Positions 47,192 through 57,826 of a DNA stretch of 64,000 nucleotides are shown in pieces. Both the position numbers and the translations under genes were made by a program. The notes beneath the pieces were generated by a model, which was not told the origin of the DNA, did not search any database, and worked only from the letters and a program-made list of their open reading frames with translations. Numbering within the stretch: position 1 is the first letter of the stretch; every line of letters starts with the position of its first letter. The DNA is from an uncultured Coriobacteriaceae bacterium (GTDB lineage Bacteria > Actinomycetota > Coriobacteriia > Coriobacteriales > Atopobiaceae), in the NCBI GenBank assembly GCA_902779675.1, contig CACZCK010000002.1:186001-250000 (forward strand), written 5' to 3'.

Positions 47192-48625
47192 TTATCGTCT
47201 CACCTTCAGCGCCTCTGCCACCTCCGCCGCGCAGGCGAGTCCGTCGGCGATGGCGCTCACCACCAGCGATGAACCGCTACGGCAGTCCCCCGCAAGCCAG
47301 ACCTGCTCGCTCGCCCGATGCGCTGCACCCCGCGCGGGCACTTCCACACCCAGAGCCTCAAAGACCGCAGCCTCTGGTCCCGTGAAACCCATCGCAATGA
47401 GCACGAGCTGCGTCGTCAGCACCTGCTCGCTGCCCTCGATGCGCTCCGGCCGGCCGCCCGACCAGTCGAGCGCGGCCACGCGCAGCCCCGTGACCGCTCC
47501 GTCGGCCACGAGGACCTCGAGCGTGTCGACGCCCCACGTGCGCGGGTCGTGCCCAAAGGCGGCGGTCGCCTCGAGCTGGCCGTAGTCGTCCTTGCGCACG
47601 GCGGGCCATTCGGGCCAGGGATTGGTCTCGGCCCGCGCCGCCGGCGGCTCGGGCAGAAACTCCAGCTGCCGCACGCTGCGCGCCCCCTGACGCAGGGCCG
47701 TGGCCACGCAGTCGGTGCCGGTGTCGCCGCCACCGATCACCACCACGTCGAGGCCCGCGGCGCTCGCCACAGGCTCCCCGCCGTCAAGCAGGGCCTTGGT
47801 CGCATCGGTCAGGTAGTCCACCGCCAGCACGACTCCCTCGGCGTCCGCCCCGGGCACGGCGAGGCGGCGGGCCTGCCGTGCGCCGACGGCCACGACCACG
47901 GCGTCGCTTTCCTCCAGCAGCCATGCCGCCACCTGGGCGTCGGAGGCATCGCAGCCGCAGCGCAGCTCGATGCCACAGGAGCGCATGAGCTCTGCGCGGC
48001 ACTCGACCACGTCTTTGGGCAGCTTCATGTTGGGGATGCCGTACATGAGCAAACCACCGGGGCGGTCCGCCCGCTCTACCACACTCACGCGCAGACCCAA
48101 GCGGGTCAGCTCCCACGCACAGACCAGCCCTGCCGGGCCCGATCCCACAACTGTCACGTGAGGGGCGTCCGGTGCTGCGGGCCCTACCGCAATCGGCCCG
48201 TTGTCACGACTCCATGCGTAGTCCGAGATGGCGCGCTCGTTGTCGCGGATGGTCGTAGGACCGTCATGCAGGCCCAGGTTGCAGGCCGCCTCGCAAAGGG
48301 CGGGACACACGCGCCCCGTGAACTCGGGGAAGGGATTGGTGAGCGCAAGGCGCTCGGCGGCCTCGTCCCAAAGGCCCCGACACACGAGATCGTTCCACTC
48401 CGGAATGAGGTTGTGCAGCGGACAGCCCGTGGGGCGAGCGTCACCAAAGCTCATACCTGCTTGGCAAAATGCCACTCCGCAGTACATGCAGCGACTCGCC
48501 TGGAGCCGCTGCTCCTCTGACGTGAGCGAAAGGGCCAGCTCGCCAAAGTCTGCCACCGACTCACGCACGTCGCGCATGGCATGCTCGTGCCGCGTCACCT
48601 CAAGATATGCTCCCGGCTTTCCCAT
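47192..48625 (-). CDS. gltD: Glutamate synthase small subunit
   Basis: A 477-residue NADPH/FAD subunit of glutamate synthase. It has the N-terminal iron-sulfur region RCMYCGVAFC ... GCPLHNLIPEWND ... GRVCPALCEAACNLG, FAD segment VTVVGSGPAGLVCAWEL, NADPH segment VVIGGGDTGTDCVATALRQG and C-terminal VWLAGDCRSGSSLVVSAI. It passes NADPH electrons to GltB. It starts 3 bp after gltB, which indicates coupled expression. Confidence 0.96.
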   Translation of the reverse strand: MGKPGAYLEVTRHEHAMRDVRESVADFGELALSLTSEEQRLQASRCMYCGVAFCQAGMSFGDARPTGCPLHNLIPEWNDLVCRGLWDEAAERLALTNPFPEFTGRVCPALCEAACNLGLHDGPTTIRDNERAISDYAWSRDNGPIAVGPAAPDAPHVTVVGSGPAGLVCAWELTRLGLRVSVVERADRPGGLLMYGIPNMKLPKDVVECRAELMRSCGIELRCGCDASDAQVAAWLLEESDAVVVAVGARQARRLAVPGADAEGVVLAVDYLTDATKALLDGGEPVASAAGLDVVVIGGGDTGTDCVATALRQGARSVRQLEFLPEPPAARAETNPWPEWPAVRKDDYGQLEATAAFGHDPRTWGVDTLEVLVADGAVTGLRVAALDWSGGRPERIEGSEQVLTTQLVLIAMGFTGPEAAVFEALGVEVPARGAAHRASEQVWLAGDCRSGSSLVVSAIADGLACAAEVAEALKVRR

Positions 48626-48628
48626 GGC

Positions 48629-51600
48629 CTAGGCCTCCTTCCTCAGCGCCTCAAAGGCGAGCTCGACGGCTTCCTCGCGACTCACGCCGCTCGCCTGCTC
48701 GGCGTCCGCACGCTCCATGACCAGTCGGTACTCGTGGGGTACCACCTTCACGAAGTGCTTTCGCGCCTCGGCGAACTGGTAGAGCAGCTTGATGCCGCGC
48801 GGGCTTGCCGTGCGCTCCACGTGCTCCTCGATGAGGGCACGCACCTGCTCCAGCTCGGTGTCGGACGGCGTGAGCAACTCCACCATGTCCTTGTTGCAGC
48901 GGCCCTCGAGCGTGCGGAGCTCGTCGTACACGTAGGCGATGCCGCCGCTCATGCCCGCGGCAAAGTTTGCACCCACCTCGCCGAGGATCACAGCGATGCC
49001 GCCGGTCATATACTCGCAGCCGTGGTTGCCCACGCCCTCCACCACCAAGGTGGCGCCGGAGTTGCGGACACCAAAGCGCTGGCCGGCGAGACCGTTGACA
49101 AAGCCCTTGCCACTGGTGGCCCCATAAAAGGCCACGTTGCCCACGCTCACGTTCTCGTCGAACTTGTAGGTGGCCGTCGCGTGCGGCCGCACCGACACGA
49201 TGCCGCCGGAGAGTCCCTTGCCCACGTAGTCGTTGGCATCGCCCTCGATGTTGAGCGTGATGCCGCGAGGGAGGAAGGCGGCAAAGCTCTGGCCGCCAGA
49301 CCCGACGCAGTCGATGGTGATGGCCCCCTCGGGAAGGCCTTCGGGATGAGCCTTGGTCACCGCCGAACCGAGCATCGTGCCCACGCAGCGGTTGACGTTG
49401 TCGATGTCGGCGTGGAAGTGCACGGGCACCATGTGCTCGCGGGCACTTGCCGTGTGCGGTACGAAGAGCGTAGCGTCGAGCGTTTGCTCCAGATGCAGGT
49501 CGGCGGCCATCTCGGGGAGGAAGCGCACGCCGTCTGCCCCGGGGATGGCCTCCGCAAGCTGTGGCGCAGCCTGATACAGCAGGGCAGAGAGATCGCAGCT
49601 GTTGGCCTTGTCGTGGCCTTCGACCACGCGTTGGCGCAAGCATTCGGGGTGGCCCACCATCTCGTCCACCGTACGGAAGCCGAGGGCAGCCATGTGCTCG
49701 CGCAGGCTCTCGGCCACGAAGGTCATGAAGTTGACCACATGCTCGGGCTTGCCCGCAAAGCGGCAGCGCAGGCGCTCGTCCTGTGTGCAGATGCCCACCG
49801 GACAGGTGTCCTGGTGGCAGTCACGCTGCATCAGGCACCCCAGCGCCACGAGCGGCATGGTGGCAAAGCCAAACTCCTCGGCACCCAGCAGGGCCGCCAC
49901 CGCCACGTCGCGACCGTCCATGAGCTTTCCGTCGGCCTCGAGGACCACGCGCGAGCGCAGGCCGTTGGCGAGCAGCGTCTGCTGCGCCTCGGCCAGACCA
50001 AGCTCGAGGGGCAGGCCAGCGTGGTAGATGGAGTCGCGCGGCGCCGCTCCCGTGCCTCCGTTCGACCCCGAGACCAGAATCTTCGCCGCCCCACCCTTGG
50101 CAACGCCAGTGGCGATGGTGCCCACGCCCGCCTCGCTCACGAGCTTCACGCTGATGCGTGCCTGCGGGTTGGCGCATTTGAGGTCAAAGATCAGCTCCGC
50201 TAGGTCCTCGATGGAGTAGATGTCGTGGTGAGGCGGTGGCGAGATGAGCCCGACGCCGGGCGTGGAGTGACGAATGCGCGCCACCCACGGCCACACCTTG
50301 CGTCCGGGCAGGTGTCCGCCCTCGCCAGGCTTGGCACCCTGGGCCATCTTGATCTGGATCTCGATGGCGCTCGAGAGGTAGCGGCTCGTCACGCCAAAGC
50401 GTCCAGACGCCACCTGCTTGATGGCAGAGTTCATGAGGTCACCGTTTGGCAGAGGCGTCTCGCGCGCGGGATCCTCGCCGCCCTCGCCGGTGTTGGAGCG
50501 CCCGCCCAGGCGATTCATGGCGATGGCCAGACACTCGTGGGCCTCCTGCGAGATCGATCCGAAGCTCATGGCACCCGTGTTGAAGCGACGCACGATGGAC
50601 GAGGCGGGTTCCACCTCGTCGAGGGGCACCGGTCCCGAGGGCAGGGGGACCAGCTCGAGCAGGTCGCGCAGCGATACGGTGCGGTCGCTTCTGTGGACCT
50701 CCTCGCCGAAGCGGCGGAAGAGCTCGTAGTCACCCTCGCGACAGGCACGTTGCAGCAGGTAGATGGCTTGGGGCGTGATGAGGTGCTCCTCGCCTCTGGG
50801 CCGCCACTTGGTGATGCCCGAGCTCGCCAGCTGCGCCGGGGCGGCACTGCGCGCAAGAGCGAGGGCCTCGCGATAACGCCGATCCGCCTCTCGTTGAACA
50901 CCGGCAAGGTCGAGACCGCCGATGCGGCTGGCCGTGCCAGCAAAGCAACGCGAGACGACCGCGTCACCCAAGCCCACGATCTCGAAGATCTGCGCGCAAT
51001 GGTAGCCCTGCATGGTGGAGATGCCCATCTTGCTCATGATCGAGACGATGCCTGCCGTGATGGCCCGGTCGTAGTTGCTTCGGGCCTCCTGGGAAGAAAC
51101 CTCGAGCATGCCCCGCTCCACCAAGCCGTCGATGCACTCGTGCGCCAGGTAGGGATGGATACCACTTGCGGAATAGCCCACCAGGGCGGCGAAATCGTGA
51201 GGAGATATGGCGTCGCCCGTCTCCACGATGAGGTCGGTCTTCATGCGCACGCCGACTCGAATGAGATGGTTGTGGACGCTGCCCAAAGCCAGCAGGGACG
51301 GGATGGGCACCCGCCCCTCGGCGGCGCGGTCCGAGATGATCACGATGTTGGCACCGTCGCGCACGGCGGCCTCGACGGAACAGTCAAGCTCGTCGAGCGC
51401 CTGCTCGAGGGCGTCCGGACCGCCGTCCACAGGGTAGGTCGCCGAGAAGCTCGCCACGTGGAACCCCACGCGCGAGATGCCCCTGATGCGTGCGAAGTCC
51501 TCTTGCGAGAGGATTGGGCCCGAGAGCCGCAGGAGGCGGCAGCTGTCGCGGCTGTCCTCGAGCAGGTTGCCATGATTGCCCAGGTAGAGCACGTCGGAGG

Positions 51601-53221
51601 TGACCATGGACTCGCGCAGGGCATCGATCGGCGGGTTGGTGACCTGCGCAAAGAGCTCGTTGAAGTAGTCGAAGAACGAACGCGGGCGCCTCGAGAGAAC
51701 CGCTGGTGGCACGTCGGAACCCATGGATGCCAGGGGCACCGAGCCGGACGCGGCCATGGGGCGCGCCACTTCCTCCACGTCGTCGAAGTGGTACCCATGG
51801 CGGGCAAGCCGCTGGGTCAGGCTCACACCAGCATCGGCGACCGACTCGTCGCGCGATGGGAGCGGCAGGCCGGACACGTCGGTCGTCTCGGCGTCCAACC
51901 AGCTGCGGAAGGGCTTGGCCAGCGCATACCCATCGCGCAGCTCGTCGTTCCAGACCACGCGCCCCTGCCCCGGGTCGACCACCAGCATCTCTCCCGGACC
52001 GAGGCAACCGGCCTGCAGGATGACGGCTGGATCGATGTCGATGGCGCCCACCTCGCTCGACAGGATCAGCCTGTCGTCGCGCGTCACGTAGTAGCGCGCC
52101 GGTCGCAAGCCATTGCGATCGAGGACCGCACCCATGCGGACGCCGTCCGAGAAGGCGATGGCCGCCGGCCCGTCCCACGGCTCCATGAGCATCGACTGGT
52201 AGGCGTCGTAGCAGCGCCGCGCGTCGGAGAGCTGGTCGTTGCGCTCCCAGGGCTCGGGGATCATGAGCGTCATGGAGCGGGCGATGTCACGACCGTTCAT
52301 AACGAGGAACTCGAGCACATTGTCGAGAATGGCGGAGTCGGAACCCTCGCGGTTGATGACGGGCAGCACCTTGCGGATGTCCGAGCCGAGCACCGGGGAG
52401 TAGAGGTGCGGCTCGCGCGCCCGCAGCCAGTTGATGTTGCCGCGCAGCGTGTTGATCTCGCCGTTGTGGATGATGTAGCGGTTGGGATGCGCGCGCTCCC
52501 AGCTGGGCGTGGTGTTGGTGGAATAGCGCGAGTGCACCAGGGCGAGCGAGCTCTCCACGGCGGAGTCGTTGAGGTCGAGGTAGAAGCGACGCATCTGCGT
52601 GGAGACGAGCATGCCCTTGTACACGATGGTGCGCGAACTCATCGAGCAGATGTAGAAGATCTTTCCCTCGAGCTCATGCGAGGCGTCACCGCGCTTCTCT
52701 ATGGTGCGACGGCACACGTAGAGCTTGCGCTCGAAGTCGTCTCCTGCGCTGACGTCCTGCGGACGCGCCACGAAGGCCTGCAGGATGGTGGGCATGCAGG
52801 CACGTGCTGTTGCACCAAGGTCATGATCATCGACGGGCACCTCGCGCCAGAAGAGCACGGGCAGGCCCTCTGCGGCACAGCCGTCCTCGAAGATGCGACG
52901 CGCGTCGGCCACCCCGCGCTCGTCCTGCGGACAGAAGAGCATGGCCACGCCATAGTCCCCCTCGTCGGGCAGCAGATGGCCGCACTTCTGGGCCTCCTTG
53001 CGAAAGAACCGGTGCGGCACCTGAAAGAGGATGCCTGCGCCGTCCCCGGTGTTGGGCTCGAGGCCCTTGCCCCCTCGATGCTCGAGGTTGACCAGCACCG
53101 AAAGCGCGTCATCCACCATGCGGTGCGAGCGCTCGCCCTTGAGGTGCGCCAGGGCTCCGATGCCGCATGCGTCGTGGTCGAATTCCGGCCGATACAGCCC
53201 ACCAATCGTCTGGTCTGTCAT
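48629..53221 (-). CDS. gltB: Glutamate synthase large subunit
   Basis: A 1530-residue enzyme converting glutamine plus 2-oxoglutarate to two glutamates. A propeptide precedes the N-terminal nucleophile Cys19 (FDHDACGIGALAHLKG). The class II amidotransferase domain is followed by the central and FMN-binding domains (KPGEGGHLPGRKVWPWVARIRHSTPGVGLISPPPHHDIYSIEDL), the 3Fe-4S cysteines (CLMQRDCHQDTCPVGI) and the C-terminal beta-helix (GDANDYVGKGLSGG). I chose the ATG at 53221, after GGAGGAGAGGACAGCC. It is third in an operon behind two M14 genes. Confidence 0.97.
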   Translation of the reverse strand: MTDQTIGGLYRPEFDHDACGIGALAHLKGERSHRMVDDALSVLVNLEHRGGKGLEPNTGDGAGILFQVPHRFFRKEAQKCGHLLPDEGDYGVAMLFCPQDERGVADARRIFEDGCAAEGLPVLFWREVPVDDHDLGATARACMPTILQAFVARPQDVSAGDDFERKLYVCRRTIEKRGDASHELEGKIFYICSMSSRTIVYKGMLVSTQMRRFYLDLNDSAVESSLALVHSRYSTNTTPSWERAHPNRYIIHNGEINTLRGNINWLRAREPHLYSPVLGSDIRKVLPVINREGSDSAILDNVLEFLVMNGRDIARSMTLMIPEPWERNDQLSDARRCYDAYQSMLMEPWDGPAAIAFSDGVRMGAVLDRNGLRPARYYVTRDDRLILSSEVGAIDIDPAVILQAGCLGPGEMLVVDPGQGRVVWNDELRDGYALAKPFRSWLDAETTDVSGLPLPSRDESVADAGVSLTQRLARHGYHFDDVEEVARPMAASGSVPLASMGSDVPPAVLSRRPRSFFDYFNELFAQVTNPPIDALRESMVTSDVLYLGNHGNLLEDSRDSCRLLRLSGPILSQEDFARIRGISRVGFHVASFSATYPVDGGPDALEQALDELDCSVEAAVRDGANIVIISDRAAEGRVPIPSLLALGSVHNHLIRVGVRMKTDLIVETGDAISPHDFAALVGYSASGIHPYLAHECIDGLVERGMLEVSSQEARSNYDRAITAGIVSIMSKMGISTMQGYHCAQIFEIVGLGDAVVSRCFAGTASRIGGLDLAGVQREADRRYREALALARSAAPAQLASSGITKWRPRGEEHLITPQAIYLLQRACREGDYELFRRFGEEVHRSDRTVSLRDLLELVPLPSGPVPLDEVEPASSIVRRFNTGAMSFGSISQEAHECLAIAMNRLGGRSNTGEGGEDPARETPLPNGDLMNSAIKQVASGRFGVTSRYLSSAIEIQIKMAQGAKPGEGGHLPGRKVWPWVARIRHSTPGVGLISPPPHHDIYSIEDLAELIFDLKCANPQARISVKLVSEAGVGTIATGVAKGGAAKILVSGSNGGTGAAPRDSIYHAGLPLELGLAEAQQTLLANGLRSRVVLEADGKLMDGRDVAVAALLGAEEFGFATMPLVALGCLMQRDCHQDTCPVGICTQDERLRCRFAGKPEHVVNFMTFVAESLREHMAALGFRTVDEMVGHPECLRQRVVEGHDKANSCDLSALLYQAAPQLAEAIPGADGVRFLPEMAADLHLEQTLDATLFVPHTASAREHMVPVHFHADIDNVNRCVGTMLGSAVTKAHPEGLPEGAITIDCVGSGGQSFAAFLPRGITLNIEGDANDYVGKGLSGGIVSVRPHATATYKFDENVSVGNVAFYGATSGKGFVNGLAGQRFGVRNSGATLVVEGVGNHGCEYMTGGIAVILGEVGANFAAGMSGGIAYVYDELRTLEGRCNKDMVELLTPSDTELEQVRALIEEHVERTASPRGIKLLYQFAEARKHFVKVVPHEYRLVMERADAEQASGVSREEAVELAFEALRKEA

Positions 53222-53254
53222 GGCTGTCCTCTCCTCCGATGTCATACGCAGTCG

Positions 53255-54271
53255 CTACGACCGCCCCTCATGCGCAGGGGACCCTCGGTCCTCGCCCGCA
53301 TCGTCCGGCACGATCTGGAACGCAAGAGTCTGCTCGTTGACCAGCGGCATTCGCGCGTGGTAGAAGACAACGCCATCGCACGGCGCCGTCACCCGAGCCG
53401 TCACGCGGCCGCTGAGCAGGTCCCTGACTGTGGCCAGCAGTTGTCCCCTCTCCACGACGTCCCCCACGCGCACCACAGGACAGCACACGCCACCGACCGG
53501 AACATGCACCGGAACGAGCGAGCGTTCGGCCAGGTCGAGACTCCGATACCCACCGTGGTACGGCCGACGCGTCAGCCCACGCGCACACATGAACCTCAAC
53601 AGCGACTGGACCGCATCTCGTGCGATACGCTCGTCTGCCACCGTCGTCTTGCGCGTGAAGAGGGTGTAGGCCTCGGTGCCATGCGCTCGCCAGTTGTAGT
53701 GGAGGGTCGTGGTGTCCAGCGACCCGGGATCGTAGTGCGTCACGTAGGGCAGGCAGAAGTCGCTCCCATGGTTGCCCCGCTCGCCGGGCCCATGCATCAC
53801 GCGCACGTGGGGAATGAAGTCACCCTCGAGGTAGAAGCTGCTCAGATGGACGCCGTAACGGAAGTCCCTCACGTTCGCAAAGAGTCCGGCGGCGATGCGC
53901 TGCGTCGTCTCGCCGTCTGACGTACCGGGGAACATCCGGTTGACGTCGGTCTTGTCGAGCGGCCAGAACCTGCGCCCGATGCCCATCGAGGCGGGATTGG
54001 CGCAAGGGATGACCCGTATGAGCTTGCCGCGCGTCAGGCCTTTGGCGCGCTCCATCCTTTCGAGCTGCTCCACGAGCAGTGCGCAGACGAGCGTCTGCAG
54101 GATCTCGTCGCCACGGACGCCCGCCACGACGCAGAGCGCACGCTCGAGGCCCGACGGGTCGCCGCCTCTTCCCAGCGCCTTGCCCGACGCGTCGATCCCG
54201 AACGAGAAGGCACGCACGTCCATGGGGTCGCGGTAGGGAAGCTCGAGCGTCAGGATGCTCTGCTCTAGCAT
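53255..54271 (-). CDS. M14-family aspartoacylase-like protein with altered zinc ligand
   Basis: A 338-residue protein of the succinylglutamate desuccinylase/aspartoacylase group. Compared with the upstream paralogue the first metal motif is GVRGDE, so the expected zinc His is Arg53. Glu56, the His142 motif GVHLSS and a later conserved-looking Glu (GTEAYTL) remain. The C-terminal domain (VRVGDVVERGQLLATVRDLLSG) is a biotinyl-like hairpin typical of this subfamily. It could be catalytically altered or an inactive partner. It overlaps the upstream gene by 7 bp and precedes gltB by 33 bp. Confidence 0.85.
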   Translation of the reverse strand: MLEQSILTLELPYRDPMDVRAFSFGIDASGKALGRGGDPSGLERALCVVAGVRGDEILQTLVCALLVEQLERMERAKGLTRGKLIRVIPCANPASMGIGRRFWPLDKTDVNRMFPGTSDGETTQRIAAGLFANVRDFRYGVHLSSFYLEGDFIPHVRVMHGPGERGNHGSDFCLPYVTHYDPGSLDTTTLHYNWRAHGTEAYTLFTRKTTVADERIARDAVQSLLRFMCARGLTRRPYHGGYRSLDLAERSLVPVHVPVGGVCCPVVRVGDVVERGQLLATVRDLLSGRVTARVTAPCDGVVFYHARMPLVNEQTLAFQIVPDDAGEDRGSPAHEGRS

Positions 54272-55215
54272 GACGCACCTCCCAGCACGCGGGCGATGAG
54301 GTTGCCGGGGTAGACCAGGGGGTATTCGCGCAAGGTGAAGAGCAGCCCGCACACTGGTGAGCGCAGCTCCTGCAGCACCGTTGCCGAGCCACAGTCGAGG
54401 ATGTGCCCGATGACCTGGCCCTCCTTGACCTCCTTGCCGAACGTGACGCGGGGGACGAACATCCCCGCCGCCTCGGCGTGCAGGTATCTGACCGCACCGT
54501 CGGTGCTCACTTGGGGAGAGCGCACCAGAGGCAACGGTCCCGTCCAAACGCCCACGTGCGCAAGGACCGACAGGATGCCGATGGCCAGCTGCTCGCCCAC
54601 CTCGGGCGTGATCCGCATGCCCACCCCCGCTTCCACCACCAGTGTAGGAACGTCCAGGCTGTTCATGCTGTAGGCGAAGGTCCCCTTGAGGACGACGGCG
54701 CTCTCGTGGACCCAGACGTAGTCGACGTTGGCCAGTCGCGCGAGGGGCAGCAGACGCTCCGCTGACTCCTCGTTGATGCGAATCTGCGGCAGCTCACGCA
54801 GGTAGATGTCGCTGGAATGCAGGTCGAAGGCCACCTGCGCGCCACGCACGTCCTCGACCAAATCGGCCGCCATGGCCTCGAAGGGTGAGGCGCCGTGGTT
54901 CCCCGGGAAGATGCGATCCATGTCGAGGTCGAACTGCGGGATGCCCCGCTCGATGGCCCCCATGCCCATGGGATTGACCGCCGGGTACACGTCGACCACG
55001 CCGGCAAGGTTCTGGGGCTGGGCCAACAGGCGACGAACGAGCTCGTAGATGACATACTGTCCCTCGAGCTCGTCACCGTGCACGCCCGTGACGACGCAGG
55101 CGCGGGGAAGGTAGGACACCTCGGCCTCGCTCAGGCCGATCGGCATGTAGCGGTGCTTCACGATGCGCATATGCTCCCCCGTCGGGAGCTCCCGAACCGA
55201 GACGTCTCTTCGCAT
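54265..55215 (-). CDS. M14-family succinylglutamate desuccinylase/aspartoacylase
   Basis: A 316-residue zinc hydrolase predicted to remove an acyl group from an N-acyl amino acid. TGVHGDELEG supplies His46 and Glu49, and FDLHSSDIYL supplies His133 as the third ligand. LVVEAGVGM carries the probable catalytic Glu. GGGAGGGTCC precedes the ATG at 55215. It heads an operon with its paralogue and gltBD. The product may therefore be glutamate or aspartate entering ammonium assimilation, an inference from context. Confidence 0.88.
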   Translation of the reverse strand: MRRDVSVRELPTGEHMRIVKHRYMPIGLSEAEVSYLPRACVVTGVHGDELEGQYVIYELVRRLLAQPQNLAGVVDVYPAVNPMGMGAIERGIPQFDLDMDRIFPGNHGASPFEAMAADLVEDVRGAQVAFDLHSSDIYLRELPQIRINEESAERLLPLARLANVDYVWVHESAVVLKGTFAYSMNSLDVPTLVVEAGVGMRITPEVGEQLAIGILSVLAHVGVWTGPLPLVRSPQVSTDGAVRYLHAEAAGMFVPRVTFGKEVKEGQVIGHILDCGSATVLQELRSPVCGLLFTLREYPLVYPGNLIARVLGGASC

Positions 55216-55635
55216 GGACCCTCCCCTCGTCTCGGAGCTGCAGCTTTCGCAATGGTAAGCAGGGGCGATATCGACTCCGTAACCCTTCCATGTCGGGCCG
55301 GTTGAGCCGACGTGTCGACCAGGTTTTGCAAAGGTGACGCACGCGATTCCGACGTGTGGCAGATGTGTTAACTGGTGATCTCTTTACAAATGCGCAGGTA
55401 ATCGCTCTGTCAGTCTGCTGTTTCCTCCAAGCTGCCGCAACGTGCCCGAAACGAGACGGCACCAGAACGCTCACGCGCCAAACCGAGGTCACGAAACAAG
55501 GCAGCGATAAGTTCTCTTGCCATGGACTCCCGAACGGCACGCTCGCAGACGCGGGCAACCGACAGACCGTACGAGGGGTCAGGACACCGAACGAGACGAC
55601 GAAGGACGACGGGATCCTTCGAGAGAGGAGACGTC
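55216..55635. other. 420-bp divergent control region between the M14-gltBD operon and glnN
   Basis: I see no gene here. It separates the glutamate-synthase operon (minus) from glnN (plus), so it should hold both promoters. A GTCGG/CCGAC dyad lies near 55292-55311, and an AT-richer stretch (GTGTTAACTGGTGATCTCTTTACAAATG) covers about 55366-55392. I cannot name a regulator or riboswitch. Confidence 0.4.
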
Positions 55636-57726
55636 ATGGCAAAGGACAAGGTGAGCGCCGAGTGGGGCGAGCTGCTCTTCACCGACGCCGACATGCAGGA
55701 GCGCCTGCCCAAGCCCACCTACAAGGAGCTCAGGCGCGTCATCGACGAGGGGGCTCCCCTCGACCTGGGCATCGCCAACGAGGTCGCCCACGCCATGAAG
55801 GAGTGGGCGCTGGAGAAGGGCGCCACGCACTTCACGCACTGGTTCCAGCCGCTCAACGGCATAACGAGCGAGAAGCACGACAGCTTCCTCACGCCCCAGG
55901 GCAATGGTTCGATCCTCATGGCCTTCTCGGGCAAGGAGCTGGTCCGCGGCGAACCCGACGCCTCGAGCTTCCCCAACGGCGGGCTGCGCGCCACCTTCGA
56001 GGCCCGCGGCTACACCGTGTGGGACCCCATGAGCCCCGTGTTTATCAAGGACGAGGTCCTCTGCATTCCCACCGCCTTCATCTCCTATACCGGCGAGGCA
56101 CTCGACAAGAAGACCCCGCTCCTGCGGAGCCAGAACGCCCTCGAGACACAGGCCAAGCGCGTGCTCGCCCTCTTTGGGCGCACCCCGCGCCGCGTGAGCA
56201 CCACCATCGGCCCCGAGCAGGAGTACTTCCTCATCAAGGAGGAGGACTACAAGGCCAGGCCGGACCTCATCCTGACCGGCCGCACGCTCTTCGGCTGCCC
56301 ACCCGCCAAGGGCCAGGAGCTCGAGGAACACTACTTCGGCGCGATTCGTCCGACGGTGAGCGCCTTCATGAAGGATCTCGACGACGAGCTGTGGAAGCTG
56401 GGAGTACCCGCCAAGACCAAGCACAACGAGGTGGCTCCCTGCCAGCACGAGCTGGCACCCGTCTTCGAGTCGGGCTCCCTGGCCATCGACGACAACCTCC
56501 TGACCATGGAGAAGATGCGCCTCATCGCAAGCCGCCATGGCCTCACCTGCCTGCAGCACGAGAAGCCCTTCGAGTACGTCAACGGCTCGGGCAAGCACAA
56601 CAACTGGTCGATCAGCGCCGATGACACCAACCTGCTCGAGCCTGGCCCCGACCCCGAGCACAACCTGCAGTTCCTCGTGTTCCTTGCCTGCCTCGTTGCC
56701 GCCGTCGACGAGCACGCCGACCTGCTGCGCATGAGCGTGGCCTCGGCCGGCAACGACCATCGCCTGGGCGCCAACGAGGCGCCGCCGGCCGTCGTGTCGG
56801 TCTTCCTGGGCGACGCGCTCTCGCCGGTCGTGGAGGCGCTCATCCACAAGGAGCACGCCACCATGGCAAGCCAGGAGATGATGGACTTGGGCATCCCACA
56901 GCTACCCGCCATCCTGCGCGACAACACCGACCGCAACCGCACGAGCCCCTTCGCCTTCACCGGCAACAAGTTCGAGTTCCGCATGTGTGGCTCGCAGCAG
57001 AACCTCTCCGACCCCAACGTGGTGCTCAACACGGCGGTGGCCGAGCAGTGCGAGCGCTTCTGCGACTATGTGGCCGACCGCAGCGACGAACCCTTCACCC
57101 AGGTGGCCATGCGCTTCGTGCGCCACACCTTCCGCGATCACCAGCGCATCATCTTCGACGGCAACGGCTACTCGGCAGAGTGGGAGGAGGAGGCGGAGCG
57201 CCGCGGGCTGCCCAACCTCAAGACCACCCCAGACGCACTGGGCGCCCTCATGGATCCCGACAACATCGCACTGTTCGAGAACTATGGAGTCCTCTCCGAG
57301 GCAGAGCTGCATGCCCGCTACGTGGCCAAGGCCGAGCAGTACGCCAAGCTCATCAACATCGAGGCCAACACGATGGCCTACATGGCGCGCCACATGTACC
57401 TGCCGGCACTCATGAGCTACTCCGGTGACCTCGCGAACAGCGTTGCCGTCAAGGCGGAGCTGGGCATTGCCTCAAGGGCGGAGAAGGACATCATCGACCG
57501 GCTCACGACCGGCATCGACACCATCTACGACCTCACCTCGCAGCTGGAGCAGCTCGCGGCCCACGCCAACGGCAAGTCTAACCCCAGCGAGCAGGACGCC
57601 CTCTGCCGCGACGAGGTGATACCGGCCATGGCGGCCCTGCGTGCCGAGGTCGACGCCATGGAGCGCCTGTGCGGCGAGGACTACTGGCCGGTCCCCAGCT
57701 ACAACCAGATGCTCTTCTACGTCTAG
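55636..57726 (+). CDS. glnN: Glutamine synthetase type III
   Basis: A 696-residue GSIII making glutamine from glutamate, ammonia and ATP, presumably as a large homo-oligomer. Length and motifs fit the GlnN type found in Bacteroides and Coriobacteria: [67 protein letters not shown] and [33 protein letters not shown] precedes the ATG. It is divergent from the gltBD operon and followed on the same strand by asnB. Confidence 0.97.
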   Translation: MAKDKVSAEWGELLFTDADMQERLPKPTYKELRRVIDEGAPLDLGIANEVAHAMKEWALEKGATHFTHWFQPLNGITSEKHDSFLTPQGNGSILMAFSGKELVRGEPDASSFPNGGLRATFEARGYTVWDPMSPVFIKDEVLCIPTAFISYTGEALDKKTPLLRSQNALETQAKRVLALFGRTPRRVSTTIGPEQEYFLIKEEDYKARPDLILTGRTLFGCPPAKGQELEEHYFGAIRPTVSAFMKDLDDELWKLGVPAKTKHNEVAPCQHELAPVFESGSLAIDDNLLTMEKMRLIASRHGLTCLQHEKPFEYVNGSGKHNNWSISADDTNLLEPGPDPEHNLQFLVFLACLVAAVDEHADLLRMSVASAGNDHRLGANEAPPAVVSVFLGDALSPVVEALIHKEHATMASQEMMDLGIPQLPAILRDNTDRNRTSPFAFTGNKFEFRMCGSQQNLSDPNVVLNTAVAEQCERFCDYVADRSDEPFTQVAMRFVRHTFRDHQRIIFDGNGYSAEWEEEAERRGLPNLKTTPDALGALMDPDNIALFENYGVLSEAELHARYVAKAEQYAKLINIEANTMAYMARHMYLPALMSYSGDLANSVAVKAELGIASRAEKDIIDRLTTGIDTIYDLTSQLEQLAAHANGKSNPSEQDALCRDEVIPAMAALRAEVDAMERLCGEDYWPVPSYNQMLFYV

Positions 57727-57749
57727 ACCTGCGTCCCGCAAGCACGACC

Positions 57750-57789
57750 AGGTTCGGGTCCCAGGCGCTCGTGGCGGGGACCCGAACCT
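57750..57789 (+). terminator. Hairpin between glnN and asnB
   Basis: Arms AGGTTCGGGTCCC and GGGACCCGAACCT (13 bp) flank a 14-nt loop, followed by TTGAG. It lies 23 bp after glnN and could end the transcript or limit read-through to asnB. Confidence 0.75.
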
Positions 57790-57826
57790 TTGAGACCCCG
57801 AGAGACACGAAGACGGAGGGTTACCC

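Noticed and set aside
50225..53920. 1231-residue open frame antisense to gltB
   Set aside because: It is a GC-rich shadow of gltB with His/Arg/Gly-rich composition, no recognisable domain and no ribosome binding site.
55216..55635. Glutamine riboswitch upstream of glnN
   Set aside because: The known glutamine-sensing RNA motifs are mainly cyanobacterial, and I could not fit their consensus to this leader by eye.
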